Origin: JACTOJ01 sp032335695 | GTDB lineage: Bacteria; Bacillota; Clostridia; Clostridiales; Clostridiaceae | NCBI RefSeq assembly: GCF_032335695.1 | Contig: NZ_JACTOJ010000014.1 | Location: forward strand, 58,530-122,529 | Length of the DNA: 64,000 bases | Reading direction: 5' to 3' | Shown here: one piece after another, positions 18,350 to 26,152 of the stretch | Numbering within the stretch: position 1 is the stretch's first letter | Layout of the letters: every line of letters begins with the position of its first letter | Program-made: the position numbers and the translations under genes | The notes under the pieces: generated by a model | Database searches by the model: none | Told to the model about the DNA's origin: nothing | The model's input: only the letters and a program-made list of their open reading frames with translations

Positions 18350-18943
18350 ATGGAACCTTTTGTTAAACATATAGGGGTTGTGGCTCCTTTAGATAGAGTA
18401 AACGTGGATACTGATGCCATCATACCAAAACAGTTTTTAAAGAGAATCGAAAGAAGTGGCTTTGGACAATTTCTATTCTATGAACTCAGATTCGATGAAA
18501 AAGGAGCACCTATTGAAGACTTTGTGCTTAATAAGCCAGATTTTAAAAATTCCACAATTTTAATATCCAGGGCTAATTTTGGCTGCGGCTCCTCCAGAGA
18601 GCATGCTCCTTGGGCACTATCAGATTTTGGTTTTAAGGTAATAATTGCCCCAAGCTTTGCAGATATATTCTATAACAATTGCTTTAATAACGGAATACTT
18701 CCTATAAAGCTGGAAGATGCAAAGGTAGATGAGCTTTTTGAAAGAACTTCAAAATATGAAAATTATAAATTAGAAGTGGATCTTAAAGAGCTTACTATAA
18801 AGGATGACAAGGGCTTGAGCTTTTCCTTTGAAATAGATGCCTTCAGAAGAGAAAAATTATTGAATGGCTATGATGATATCTCCCTTACACTTCTTAAGGA
18901 AGATAAAATTGCCGCCTACGAAAAGCAGCATATATCTTTTTAG
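18350..18943 (+). CDS. leuD: 3-isopropylmalate dehydratase small subunit
   Basis: 197 aa, usual length for the long LeuD type. VNVDTDAIIPKQFLKRI near the N terminus and FGCGSSREHAPWAL around residue 80 are the signature segments of the swivelling small subunit, which completes the LeuC active site. A GGAGGAGG site lies in the 17-bp gap after leuC, so the subunits are co-expressed. The operon ends at the bidirectional hairpin 18966-19003. Confidence 0.96.
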   Translation: MEPFVKHIGVVAPLDRVNVDTDAIIPKQFLKRIERSGFGQFLFYELRFDEKGAPIEDFVLNKPDFKNSTILISRANFGCGSSREHAPWALSDFGFKVIIAPSFADIFYNNCFNNGILPIKLEDAKVDELFERTSKYENYKLEVDLKELTIKDDKGLSFSFEIDAFRREKLLNGYDDISLTLLKEDKIAAYEKQHISF

Positions 18944-18965
18944 ATATAGATTTCCTCTTTTTTTA

Positions 18966-19003
18966 AAAAAGCTGTGACGAATTAATTTTGTCGCAGCTTT
19001 TTC
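18966..19003. terminator. bidirectional terminator between leuD and the soluble chemotaxis-type gene
   Basis: AAAAAGCTGTGAC and GTCGCAGCTTTTT arms (one G-U pair) flank an AT-rich loop, with A and T runs on the two sides, so it works for both converging genes. Confidence 0.85.
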
Positions 19004-19023
19004 ATTTAAAAATGTAATCAAAT

Positions 19024-19872
19024 TTAATTATATCGAGTTACAAAAACCTCTAGCTGTTTAGCAGCTTTATTTATATTCACTAAATTTTCAGATATCTCCT
19101 GAGTTGCTGCTGCTTGTTCTTCACTAACAGCTCCATTCGATTCTATTAAACCATTAATTGAATTAACAATTTTATTCATTTCATTTAACATATTTTGAAT
19201 TTTCACTGCAGATTCTTTAGACTGTGCAGCTAATTTTCTTATCTCCGTAGCAACCACCGAAAAACCCTTGCCTAACTCGCCAACTCTCGATGCTTCTATA
19301 GAAGCATTTAAGCCTAAAAGGTTCGTTTGAGAAGCAATACCTTTTATAAGTTCTAGAATTTGACTTGTATCTCTAAATTTCTCTGTCAAATCATGAGCAA
19401 GTGCTATAGATTTTTGTCCTGAATCTGCAAGTTCTGCAGCGCTCTCACTTATCTGCTCAACACTTTCTGAAGCTTGCTTTGTAGAAGAAGCTAACTTATT
19501 AACATTGCTTATTAATTGAAAATTATCATTTGAGTCAATGCCTGAGCTTAATGTTCCTATGACTTTATTATCCACGCCATATATTGGAGTGAAGATTGTC
19601 TTGATTGGCCTACCATATACTTCCACTGGTATATCATCAAAAGTAGCTTTTTCAGTATTAATACATTCTACAATTGTGCTTATATCATTTATTGGTTTTC
19701 CTGGAGGTAAGTCCAATTCAAATTCTTTTGCTCTGTAGTATGCTATATATTCATTTAGGTCCGTTAATCCAACAGCCATATCCTCTCGTACAATTCTATT
19801 AAGGTAAGGCAGCACTAATTTAAAAGCAGCAAGTATAGCTTCATCTGTTTTAAAATAATTTGAATTCACCAT
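19024..19872 (-). CDS. soluble methyl-accepting chemotaxis-type sensor
   Basis: 282 aa, no membrane segment. The N-terminal part (about 1-115) has a PAS-like pattern (ISTIVECINTEKATFDDIPVEVYG, then IKTIFTPIYGVDNKVIGTLSSG). The C-terminal part is a short MCP signalling domain with the hairpin tip SQTNLLGLNASIEASRVGE and FSVVATEIRKLAAQS. It is about half the length of a full receptor and lacks HAMP. Such cytoplasmic transducers are common in clostridia and may sense internal metabolites or redox state. It is monocistronic and convergent with leuCD; its partner CheA/CheW must be elsewhere. Confidence 0.9.
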   Translation of the reverse strand: MVNSNYFKTDEAILAAFKLVLPYLNRIVREDMAVGLTDLNEYIAYYRAKEFELDLPPGKPINDISTIVECINTEKATFDDIPVEVYGRPIKTIFTPIYGVDNKVIGTLSSGIDSNDNFQLISNVNKLASSTKQASESVEQISESAAELADSGQKSIALAHDLTEKFRDTSQILELIKGIASQTNLLGLNASIEASRVGELGKGFSVVATEIRKLAAQSKESAVKIQNMLNEMNKIVNSINGLIESNGAVSEEQAAATQEISENLVNINKAAKQLEVFVTRYN

Positions 19873-20312
19873 TTAAATTCACCCTTCTTTCAATTGATTT
19901 TTGAGCATTATTATTTTGCGATAAATTGCATACGTAACCAGCAAAACATTGATAAGGTTTTCAAGTTTTAGTAATTTTAATAAGCTTATCTTTTTCCAAA
20001 TTTCAACAACAAATAAGGAAATAATAATACTTTAAGATTAATAAAATTTGTGCGATAATACATCATGTAGAATAATATAATAATATGTACTATTATGTAC
20101 TAATATGTCTTTTATAGTAAAAATCATACCATATTTATTAAATTTACACAATCTAATCATTTTTGATTAATAATATTAGTAAATAATTTCATATTTTTCA
20201 CATATATAAAGAGCTTGTTGATATAATATCAACAAGCTAATAGAAATTCGTAAGAAAGCCTTAATGGTAATGAATATCTACTTCAACGATATTCCTGATA
20301 AAGACATAGAAT
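19873..20312. other. gene-free AT-rich stretch
   Basis: About 440 bp with no convincing gene. It holds the upstream region of the soluble chemotaxis-type gene, a near-perfect palindrome at 20212-20238, and decayed sequence that leads into the Uma2 remnant. Confidence 0.5.
20212..20238. repeat. 13-bp inverted repeat with 1-nt centre
   Basis: AGCTTGTTGATAT (20212-20224) and ATATCAACAAGCT (20226-20238) are exact complements. There is no T run on the plus side and only CTCTTT on the minus side, so it is at best a weak terminator. It may be left over from the lost surroundings of the Uma2-type gene. Confidence 0.5.
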
Positions 20313-20417
20313 TTACCAAAAATCAGCATAACATTCATCACTATAATTAACTACATCTATGTCCGAATTCACTTCTTTACCATAATATTTCATTTCATGT
20401 ACAGCAACTTCAGTCAT
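20313..20417 (-). CDS. possible 34-aa peptide gene
   Basis: A short frame from ATG (20417) to TAA with GGGAGA 5-6 nt upstream; the peptide begins MTEVAVHEMKYYG and is acidic. I do not recognise it. It lies antisense to the upstream end of the Uma2 remnant in decayed DNA, so it may be chance. Kept only because of the ribosome binding site. Confidence 0.2.
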   Translation of the reverse strand: MTEVAVHEMKYYGKEVNSDIDVVNYSDECYADFW

Positions 20418-20469
20418 TTCTATCTCCCGAATGAATATCTGAAATCAAAGATTTAACATTTGCTATAAT

Positions 20470-20700
20470 ATGATTGTAGAAGTAGTATCACCTTTCAGGC
20501 CTTCTAATGATTATGTTACAAAGCTTAGCTTATACGAAAATTTTAAGATAAGAGAATCTTGTATAGTAAATCCTGTAAGCAAAACTATATTAATTTATAC
20601 TCTTGATAGAAGTGATCAATACGCAGCTCTTTAAAGTTATACCTTTAAAGATAAAATAAAAGTTTCAATATATGACAATTTAGAAATTGATTTTAATTAA
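20470..20700 (+). pseudogene. Uma2-family endonuclease (DUF820) remnant with in-frame stop
   Basis: The plus-strand frame reads MIVEVVSPFRPSNDYVTKL, then CIVNPVSKTILIYTL, and after an in-frame TAA at 20632-20634 continues SYTFKDKIKVSIYDNLEIDF to a second stop. This is the C-terminal half of the Uma2 (PD-(D/E)XK-like, DUF820) family, where VVEIVSPS...DY..KL...WIVDP and YTF.D.I...I..DLEID are the conserved blocks. The N-terminal third, with the first catalytic residues, is missing. The wild-type WIVDP also appears as CIVNP here, so the protein would be dead even with readthrough. Spread of such genes is usual in clostridia; this copy is decaying. Confidence 0.75.
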
Positions 20701-20757
20701 ATAGATTTATAATTTTTCTGAACTAAAAGCTCTTAATAGCTGTGATATCAATTACGC

Positions 20758-20788
20758 AAAAAAACACCTAAAATTTTAATTCTAGGTG
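20758..20788 (-). terminator. terminator after the second propeptide gene
   Basis: CACCTAGAATT and AATTTTAGGTG (minus strand, one G-U pair) form an 11-bp stem followed by seven T. It closes the RRNPP regulator/propeptide unit 41 bp after the last stop codon. Confidence 0.8.
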
Positions 20789-20828
20789 GATTTTTAGCAG
20801 TTTATTTTTTATTTATGTTCTTTATCTA

Positions 20829-20945
20829 TTAACTCCAGGGAAATCCTGGATAATATTGCAGTAAATGTACTGCGATGCTGGATGATACAATTATAAATGT
20901 GAATGCAGCCACTGTAGAAAATGCTTTTTTAATTTTAAAAGTCAC
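20829..20945 (-). CDS. RRNPP-type signalling propeptide 2
   Basis: 38 aa from a GTG at 20945 with AAGGAG about 11 nt upstream (41 aa if the GTG at 20954 is used). Architecture of a Phr/Qsp-like exported pro-signal: basic N terminus (TFKIKKAF), a hydrophobic helix of about 20 residues (VAAFTFIIVSSSIAVHLL), and a short C-terminal tail YYPGFPWS. It is an obvious duplicate of the peptide gene 112 bp upstream: same length, same GTGATTAAAGTG start region, and shared VSSS and PGFP. The mature signal is probably the tail containing PGFP. Its own strong ribosome binding site and the terminator at 20758-20788 support expression. Confidence 0.75.
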   Translation of the reverse strand: MTFKIKKAFSTVAAFTFIIVSSSIAVHLLQYYPGFPWS

Positions 20946-21057
20946 TTTAATCACATCTCCTTATAATTTTTTATTATATTCATGTATTACCTTAACATCA
21001 TTAGTTCTTCTTATTTTATAGAATATTTAAGTACATTAAGTATTCTCGTATTATTAC

Positions 21058-21174
21058 TTAATCTAATGGAAAACCTGGCAAACTTGATAATAGGTATATA
21101 GCTACACTAGAAGATACAACTGTTACAGTAAGAATAACGGCAATAGAGTAAATCTTTTTATGTTTGAAAAACAC
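21058..21174 (-). CDS. RRNPP-type signalling propeptide 1
   Basis: 38 aa from a GTG at 21174 with AAAGGA 10 nt upstream. A 41-aa reading from the GTG at 21183 overlaps the regulator stop, but there the site would be only 1 nt away. Basic N terminus (FFKHKKIYS), a hydrophobic helix (IAVILTVTVVSSSVAIYLL) and a tail SSLPGFPLD. It begins at the very end of the HTH/TPR regulator, the classic layout of regulator/propeptide pairs in Gram-positive bacteria. Paralogous to the peptide at 20829-20945; the PGFP motif is common to both and the flanking residues differ. Confidence 0.78.
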   Translation of the reverse strand: MFFKHKKIYSIAVILTVTVVSSSVAIYLLSSLPGFPLD

Positions 21175-21175
21175 T

Positions 21176-22504
21176 TTAATCACGTCCTTTATACGTATTT
21201 TCTGAGTATTTTTTGCAAAATTCACATATTTCTATAACGGATTTAGCATCATTTAGTTTTGTGAAATATTGAAGAACGTTTAGCATCAACATATTATTAA
21301 CACTACCAACGTTAGTAACTAATTCAATAAATTCATCTTTAATATTTACAGCCAAATCCTTATGAGACATATGTATTAGTTCCATTATAACATCATTTAT
21401 AACAAAAGAATATTTAAATGCTTTTGCCAAGTTCAAAGTTTTTCTCAGATAAGTAACAGCATTATCATAATCCTTTAATTCTATATACCTTCTGCTAATT
21501 TCTAAATATAATTGAGGTAACATAATAAAATCATTTGGTATGTTTTTTAAATTATTTAAAATAAAATTTATACGTTCGTTAGCTTCCTCAATTTTACCCA
21601 TATCAATATATATCTCGCAAATATTATTACAGTATATAGATATATATCCACAATTTTCTTTAGAAGTAATTTCTAAGGCTATGTTATAAATTTTTAATGC
21701 TTCGTCATAACATTTTAAAAATTGCAAGCTTGAAGCTTGTAACAATAATATTCTAATATATATATCACCATGCTTATCTTTTGTATTTTCATTAACAATG
21801 TTTTTAAGTTTATCAATAATATCTAAAGATTTCTTATATTCCTTAGAATAATTATAATACAGACTACTATTAAACAAAAATACCACTTTGTAGTCGTCAT
21901 TCATTTGTGGGAATCTATCTAATGCATAGTTACATACATCAATTCCGTCTTTATATTTTTCCATACAAAAATATACCTTTGATAACTTTTTTAGCACAGG
22001 TATTAGTGAAGCCACATCCATATTTAAATTCATAAGGCATTTTACATTCTCATAATATACCGAAGCTTTATAGAAATCATTATTACCAGAAAAATAGTCT
22101 CCTGCTAATTCGCATATGAGTATCTTTTTATCAATGAAATCCCATTCCAGCAAGAATTGATCAGCATCCTTAAGAGTATTGATAAAGCTTGTATCATTAT
22201 TATCAAGCAGTTCTTTTAGCTCATCTATGAATTGGTCCAGTATTTTTCTAGCTTGAGCCTCCTGATCTTCTAATAGATATTCTATATCTATATCTAAGGT
22301 AAGATTGTTTTTCTCTAGTATTTCGGTTACATGGGACATGATTATTTGTGCTGTACTTCTAGTTAGCTTTGCCTTGCCATTTTCGATTTGGCTTATTAAG
22401 TTTCTAGTAACATCATCTCCTACAATCTCTTCCTGACGAAGATTGTATCTTTTTCTAAGTAATCTCAGCTTATGTCCTACAGGAATTACTCTACAGTCTT
22501 CCAT
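21176..22504 (-). CDS. RRNPP-type HTH/TPR transcriptional regulator (peptide pheromone receptor)
   Basis: 442 aa. The N-terminal Xre-type HTH (about residues 9-65) reads KLRLLRKRYNLRQEEIVG then RNLISQIENGKAKLT. The rest, from about residue 100, is helix pairs with TPR character (for example YYENVKCLMNLNMDVASLIP, NICEIYIDMGKIEEANERI, YDNAVTYLRKTLNLAKAF), as in PlcR, NprR, PrgX and clostridial Qsr proteins. These bind short re-imported peptides in the TPR groove and then change DNA binding. An AGGAGGTGA site precedes the ATG and a good promoter lies at 22541-22569. The two downstream propeptide genes are the presumptive cognate signals. The regulated genes are unknown. Confidence 0.88.
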   Translation of the reverse strand: MEDCRVIPVGHKLRLLRKRYNLRQEEIVGDDVTRNLISQIENGKAKLTRSTAQIIMSHVTEILEKNNLTLDIDIEYLLEDQEAQARKILDQFIDELKELLDNNDTSFINTLKDADQFLLEWDFIDKKILICELAGDYFSGNNDFYKASVYYENVKCLMNLNMDVASLIPVLKKLSKVYFCMEKYKDGIDVCNYALDRFPQMNDDYKVVFLFNSSLYYNYSKEYKKSLDIIDKLKNIVNENTKDKHGDIYIRILLLQASSLQFLKCYDEALKIYNIALEITSKENCGYISIYCNNICEIYIDMGKIEEANERINFILNNLKNIPNDFIMLPQLYLEISRRYIELKDYDNAVTYLRKTLNLAKAFKYSFVINDVIMELIHMSHKDLAVNIKDEFIELVTNVGSVNNMLMLNVLQYFTKLNDAKSVIEICEFCKKYSENTYKGRD

Positions 22505-22540
22505 ACTTTTTCACCTCCTATGGCTTAGTAATTTCTAATT

Positions 22541-22569
22541 ATTATAACATTATAAGGATTAAATGTTAA
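22541..22569 (-). promoter_or_regulatory. sigma-A type promoter of the RRNPP regulator/propeptide operon
   Basis: TTAACA (22564-22569) and TATAAT (22541-22546) on the minus strand with a 17-bp spacer, 37 bp before the start codon. A second TATAAT lies at 22549-22554. Confidence 0.6.
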
Positions 22570-22644
22570 CAACTTATAAATAATTTATGAAATAAGTAAA
22601 AATTGGGCATTACTTTTATCAGATTCCAAATTTATCCTAGAATT

Positions 22645-23712
22645 CTATTTATCTATAAATTGATATATATCCATGGGAATTCTATCTATGGTCATCTTAT
22701 TTATGTAATAGTACATATAATTTCCCTCTCGCTGCTTGTAAAGTAAATCCGCTTCGTATAACAGCTTGAGCTGCTTTGATACCCCAGCTTCAGAAACATT
22801 AATCTCTTTAGCTATGCTTTGAGTGGAAGCCTTTGATGCGTATATGCACTTTAGTATTCTCAATCTAGTTTCGTCTCCTAAAGCCTTCATGGTTTTGGAA
22901 AGATCTATAGGCACTACCTCTGAGGCCTGCTCCAGATGAGCTCTTATGGTGAGCTCTATATGTTTTTTATCTGTAATGTCGATAAGCAAATGTGGATCTA
23001 TAAAACTGCTTACTCTAATAGATATGATTTCCATATCACTAATATTCACATTAAATTTAGTATATTTGTGAAAATATATTTCTTCCTCTCCTATCTCAAT
23101 TCTAGGGTGAAGCTCGTCTATATATTTTAACAATCCAATGGTTTCACATCTAGCTATATGCTTTCTTAAAGTTCTAATCAAAAGAGGTTCTATAAATTTC
23201 AGCTCTTTTTCAAAATAGCTATAATAATATTCTTTAATACAAAAAATAAATTCTCTTCTAAAGCTTTCTGCATCCTTAAAAATATTCATGTCCACTCTTA
23301 AGTCTTTATATTTCCCTGGAAATTCTTTTCCAATGATCCACTTTTTTATAGTTTTTCTATCAGCTTCTCTTCCCAGGAAGAAATACATAAATTCATTTAT
23401 ATCAAGCTCCAACAGATAATCTATAGCTGCCATTATGTTTAAATCATTTACCTTTTCTCCCGCATCGCATAGATTCATTCCAAACATCCATTCATCAAGC
23501 CTTGAAGAAAGCTTAATTATTTTATCATATAAATTTTTATTTATTTTTTCCTTCATGTTACTTGCCCAATTTAGTTTCTCCAGGTGGTGATGCGGATTTG
23601 ATAACACATGGAGACTGCACATCATCTCAAAATAAGGAGAATATATAAATTCCACTTTATATTTATCATATACTTTTTCTTCCAGCTTCAAATATATACT
23701 CTCCTTTCCCAA
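22645..23712 (-). CDS. ArsR-type winged-helix regulator with long N-terminal domain (DUF5937-like)
   Basis: 355 aa. The HTH is at the C terminus (about 268-335): TMKALGDETRLRILKCIY, then SIAKEINVSEAGVSKQLKLLYEADLL, a textbook ArsR fold. It lacks the paired-Cys metal site (ELCV.CDLC) of metal sensors. The N-terminal 260 residues are helical and of unknown function, as in DUF5937 proteins. It is the last gene of a five-gene operon (ABC permease, ATPase, permease, HD protein, regulator) and follows the HD gene by 22 bp. It probably autoregulates the operon through the palindrome at 26999-27026; this is inference. Confidence 0.82.
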   Translation of the reverse strand: MGKESIYLKLEEKVYDKYKVEFIYSPYFEMMCSLHVLSNPHHHLEKLNWASNMKEKINKNLYDKIIKLSSRLDEWMFGMNLCDAGEKVNDLNIMAAIDYLLELDINEFMYFFLGREADRKTIKKWIIGKEFPGKYKDLRVDMNIFKDAESFRREFIFCIKEYYYSYFEKELKFIEPLLIRTLRKHIARCETIGLLKYIDELHPRIEIGEEEIYFHKYTKFNVNISDMEIISIRVSSFIDPHLLIDITDKKHIELTIRAHLEQASEVVPIDLSKTMKALGDETRLRILKCIYASKASTQSIAKEINVSEAGVSKQLKLLYEADLLYKQREGNYMYYYINKMTIDRIPMDIYQFIDK

Positions 23713-23734
23713 AGTTTCTATTTTACGTTCTGTT

Positions 23735-24304
23735 TTAATATAAAATTTCTTTTACTGCTTCATATTTATGTTGTATTACTTCTCTTGCTTCTTTGCAAAG
23801 CTTCTTATAGCTTCTTTCTATTTTTCCTTTAACCCAAGCAGCCCCTTCATCAACCTTCATGCCCTTCTTTACATAAGCAAGGTGTAAGAGTGAAGGTACA
23901 GAAGCAATGTGTGCCATAGCATCTGCACTGGCAATACATATGGACTCTTTAGAGGTTTTCTCTAAAAGCACGCTCCCTCTATGCTCAATTATGCATGTTT
24001 TTACTTCTTTTATTTTATCCAATTCGTATCCATAACTCAATAATATTTTTTCAGCTTCTTCAGCTCCGTATATATGATGCTGTTCATACATAGCTTTATC
24101 TTTAATTCCTGCATAATCATGGAGGAGAGCTGCAATTTTAACTACTTCTTTATCTGCCACTAAGCTATCAGCTAAAATTACAGCATATTCTACTACCTGT
24201 TTTATATGATATTCCCAAATTTCATATCCAAAAATATTGCTCTCCTGCCTACACTGGTTTTCTACTAATTCTTCTATATCTTTTATCATAGCTTCTACAT
24301 TCAT
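23735..24304 (-). CDS. HD-domain phosphohydrolase
   Basis: About 189 aa from the ATG at 24304, selected because TTGGAGGAA lies 7 nt before it; an extension to 24337 would contain this site inside the frame. The His-Asp signature of the HD superfamily is present: KIAALLHDYAGI around residue 76, with a metal-binding His upstream (EYHIKQVVEYA) and CIIEHRG downstream. HD proteins hydrolyse phosphate esters or nucleotides with divalent metals. It lies in an ABC-transporter operon, which suggests an accessory or regulatory function. The substrate cannot be predicted. Confidence 0.85.
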   Translation of the reverse strand: MNVEAMIKDIEELVENQCRQESNIFGYEIWEYHIKQVVEYAVILADSLVADKEVVKIAALLHDYAGIKDKAMYEQHHIYGAEEAEKILLSYGYELDKIKEVKTCIIEHRGSVLLEKTSKESICIASADAMAHIASVPSLLHLAYVKKGMKVDEGAAWVKGKIERSYKKLCKEAREVIQHKYEAVKEILY

Positions 24305-24346
24305 ATAAATTCCTCCAAGTACTAAATTTATCCTCAAGATTCTATT

Positions 24347-25162
24347 TTAAAATAATGCCATATTTCCAGTTCTCTTAGCGTATTTTTCAGCAGCTCTCAG
24401 GCATAAAATAGTGGTTACAAACATTATTAATCCAACTATTATGCTGCCTAAAAGAAAAGTTTTTATCTGCCATAGGGAGCTTCCATTTAAAACAGCTCTT
24501 CTCAGTATTTCAGCACAGTAAGTTAGAGGAAATACTACGCTCAACACCTTGGCCCAAAATGGAAAAATAGCTGTAGGAGTCTTTATACCAGCGAACATTT
24601 CCATAGGTTCCTGCAGAACTGTAAATAAAAATCCCGAGTCTCTGGAAAATAAAAATATAGCATTTAAGAGCATACCCCAAAGCATGGCCATAATTATAGC
24701 CAGCACAATTCCTACTATAAGAGTAATTATATTTACCTTCATACTGCTCCCATTTATAAATAACACCGCCGCTGAAAACACTACGAAAAGCCATATGCTT
24801 TCAAATAGAGAGCTTATAGCATTTCCAGCTACAAAGCCTAATCTGCTGGCTGGAGTTAAATATATGAGCTCTAAGGTTCCAGACACCCTCTCATAGGACA
24901 GATTCCAGGCTGATTGTATTAAGCATTGAAAAAATTGAAGGCTCATATAGCCTATGAGCATGAATATCAAAATATTATGCTCATTCAGGTAACTTACCTT
25001 AGAGGATATTTTATCAAAATTAAAGGGCTTATAGCTGTAATAGGCTGAAATAAAAGTAAGTATCGGCCAAAGGAAATGGCTTATATACATTTTTTTATTA
25101 TGAATGTTATTGCTATGCTGCTTCTTCATTTCCGCTAAGGTTACTTTTAAAAAATATCTCAT
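24347..25162 (-). CDS. ABC-2 type transporter permease
   Basis: 271 aa with about six membrane helices; a first pair (FLWPILTFISAYY, ILIFMLIGYMSLQFFQCLI) and later strongly hydrophobic segments (FVVFSAAVLFI, ITLIVGIVLAIIMAMLWGML, SIIVGLIMFVTTILCL). The central RVSGTLELIYLTPASRL stretch is the conserved ABC-2 coupling region. It starts 3 bp after the ATPase gene and is thus co-translated. With the homologous permease at 26153-26965 it would form a heterodimeric exporter channel. The substrate is unknown; drug, lipid or peptide export is the usual range. Confidence 0.9.
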   Translation of the reverse strand: MRYFLKVTLAEMKKQHSNNIHNKKMYISHFLWPILTFISAYYSYKPFNFDKISSKVSYLNEHNILIFMLIGYMSLQFFQCLIQSAWNLSYERVSGTLELIYLTPASRLGFVAGNAISSLFESIWLFVVFSAAVLFINGSSMKVNIITLIVGIVLAIIMAMLWGMLLNAIFLFSRDSGFLFTVLQEPMEMFAGIKTPTAIFPFWAKVLSVVFPLTYCAEILRRAVLNGSSLWQIKTFLLGSIIVGLIMFVTTILCLRAAEKYAKRTGNMALF

Positions 25163-25165
25163 CCT

Positions 25166-26140
25166 CTATGCCCCCTTTGAAAGCTTAATAATAGCATCCT
25201 CAAGATTGGGTTCCTTTGAATAAAAGCTTTTGATAGGCATATTATTCTCCATAAGGATTCTAGCCACTTCGGTACTTATATCCTCAAGAGATTTTATAGT
25301 ATAAAGCCTATTTTCCTCATGGAAGCTCATGCTGCAGCCATTTATGGACATACATAATCTTTTTATATCCTGATGAAGCTTTTGATTTAAGCTATCTACC
25401 TCAATGCAAAGCACCTTATGACTCATACCTATATGAGAAAGCTCCTTTGGGGTTCCCTGTGCTATTATTTTACCACTATCCAGGATATAAATATATTCAC
25501 AAAGCTCCTCTACCTCCTGAAGATAATGTGAAGTAAGCAATATAGCTTTTCCTTCATTATGAGCTATATCTTTAACATGCTTTCTCAGCTCTCTTGCTAT
25601 CACTGCATCTAAGCCTAAAGTAGGTTCATCCATGAAAATATAGCTTGGATCATTAATAAGTCCCCTTGCTATCTGAAGTCTCTGCTTCATTCCCTTGGAG
25701 TATCTTTCCACAGCTAAATTCTGTTTTTCTGTGAGCCCTACTAAATCCAGCAAATAATCTATTCTGCTCTCTAGCTTTTTTGAATCTATATTGTATAACT
25801 CACCATAGTATTTTAAATTTTCTCTGCCAGTGAGCCTCCAGTAAAGCATTCTTTCACCGCCTGCTACCATGTTTACTCTTTTCTTAACCTCTTCAGAATC
25901 TTTAACTACATCTAGTCCGTCAATATTTATGCTTCCGCTGGTAGGGCTGAGCAAGGTGGATAGCATCTTTATGGTAGTAGTTTTTCCTGCTCCATTTATG
26001 CCTAAAAGTCCTACTATCTGACCTTCCTTTATCTCCATGTCTATACCTTTAACCGCTTCGACTAGAAATCTCTCACTTTTGAAAAGTCCCTTCTTAACCT
26101 TTGTATCATAAACCTTTTTCAAATTTTCTACCTTTAACAT
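25166..26140 (-). CDS. ABC transporter ATP-binding protein
   Basis: 324 aa. Walker A GINGAGKTT, the signature YSKGMKQRLQIARG, Walker B YIFMDEPTLGLD and the switch His in LTSHYLQEVEEL are all intact. The C-terminal 90 residues are an extra regulatory extension common in DrrA/NatA-like exporters. It sits between two ABC-2 permeases (gaps 12 and 3 bp). The N-terminal segment with KVKKGLFKSERFLVEAVKGID resembles YbhF/NodI-type drug and polysaccharide exporters. The function is export, with an unidentified substrate. Confidence 0.93.
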   Translation of the reverse strand: MLKVENLKKVYDTKVKKGLFKSERFLVEAVKGIDMEIKEGQIVGLLGINGAGKTTTIKMLSTLLSPTSGSINIDGLDVVKDSEEVKKRVNMVAGGERMLYWRLTGRENLKYYGELYNIDSKKLESRIDYLLDLVGLTEKQNLAVERYSKGMKQRLQIARGLINDPSYIFMDEPTLGLDAVIARELRKHVKDIAHNEGKAILLTSHYLQEVEELCEYIYILDSGKIIAQGTPKELSHIGMSHKVLCIEVDSLNQKLHQDIKRLCMSINGCSMSFHEENRLYTIKSLEDISTEVARILMENNMPIKSFYSKEPNLEDAIIKLSKGA

Positions 26141-26152
26141 ATTTTTTCCCTC

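Noticed and set aside
24510..24794. 94-aa minus-strand frame inside an ABC permease
   Set aside because: Alternate frame of the permease, no ribosome binding site and no motif.
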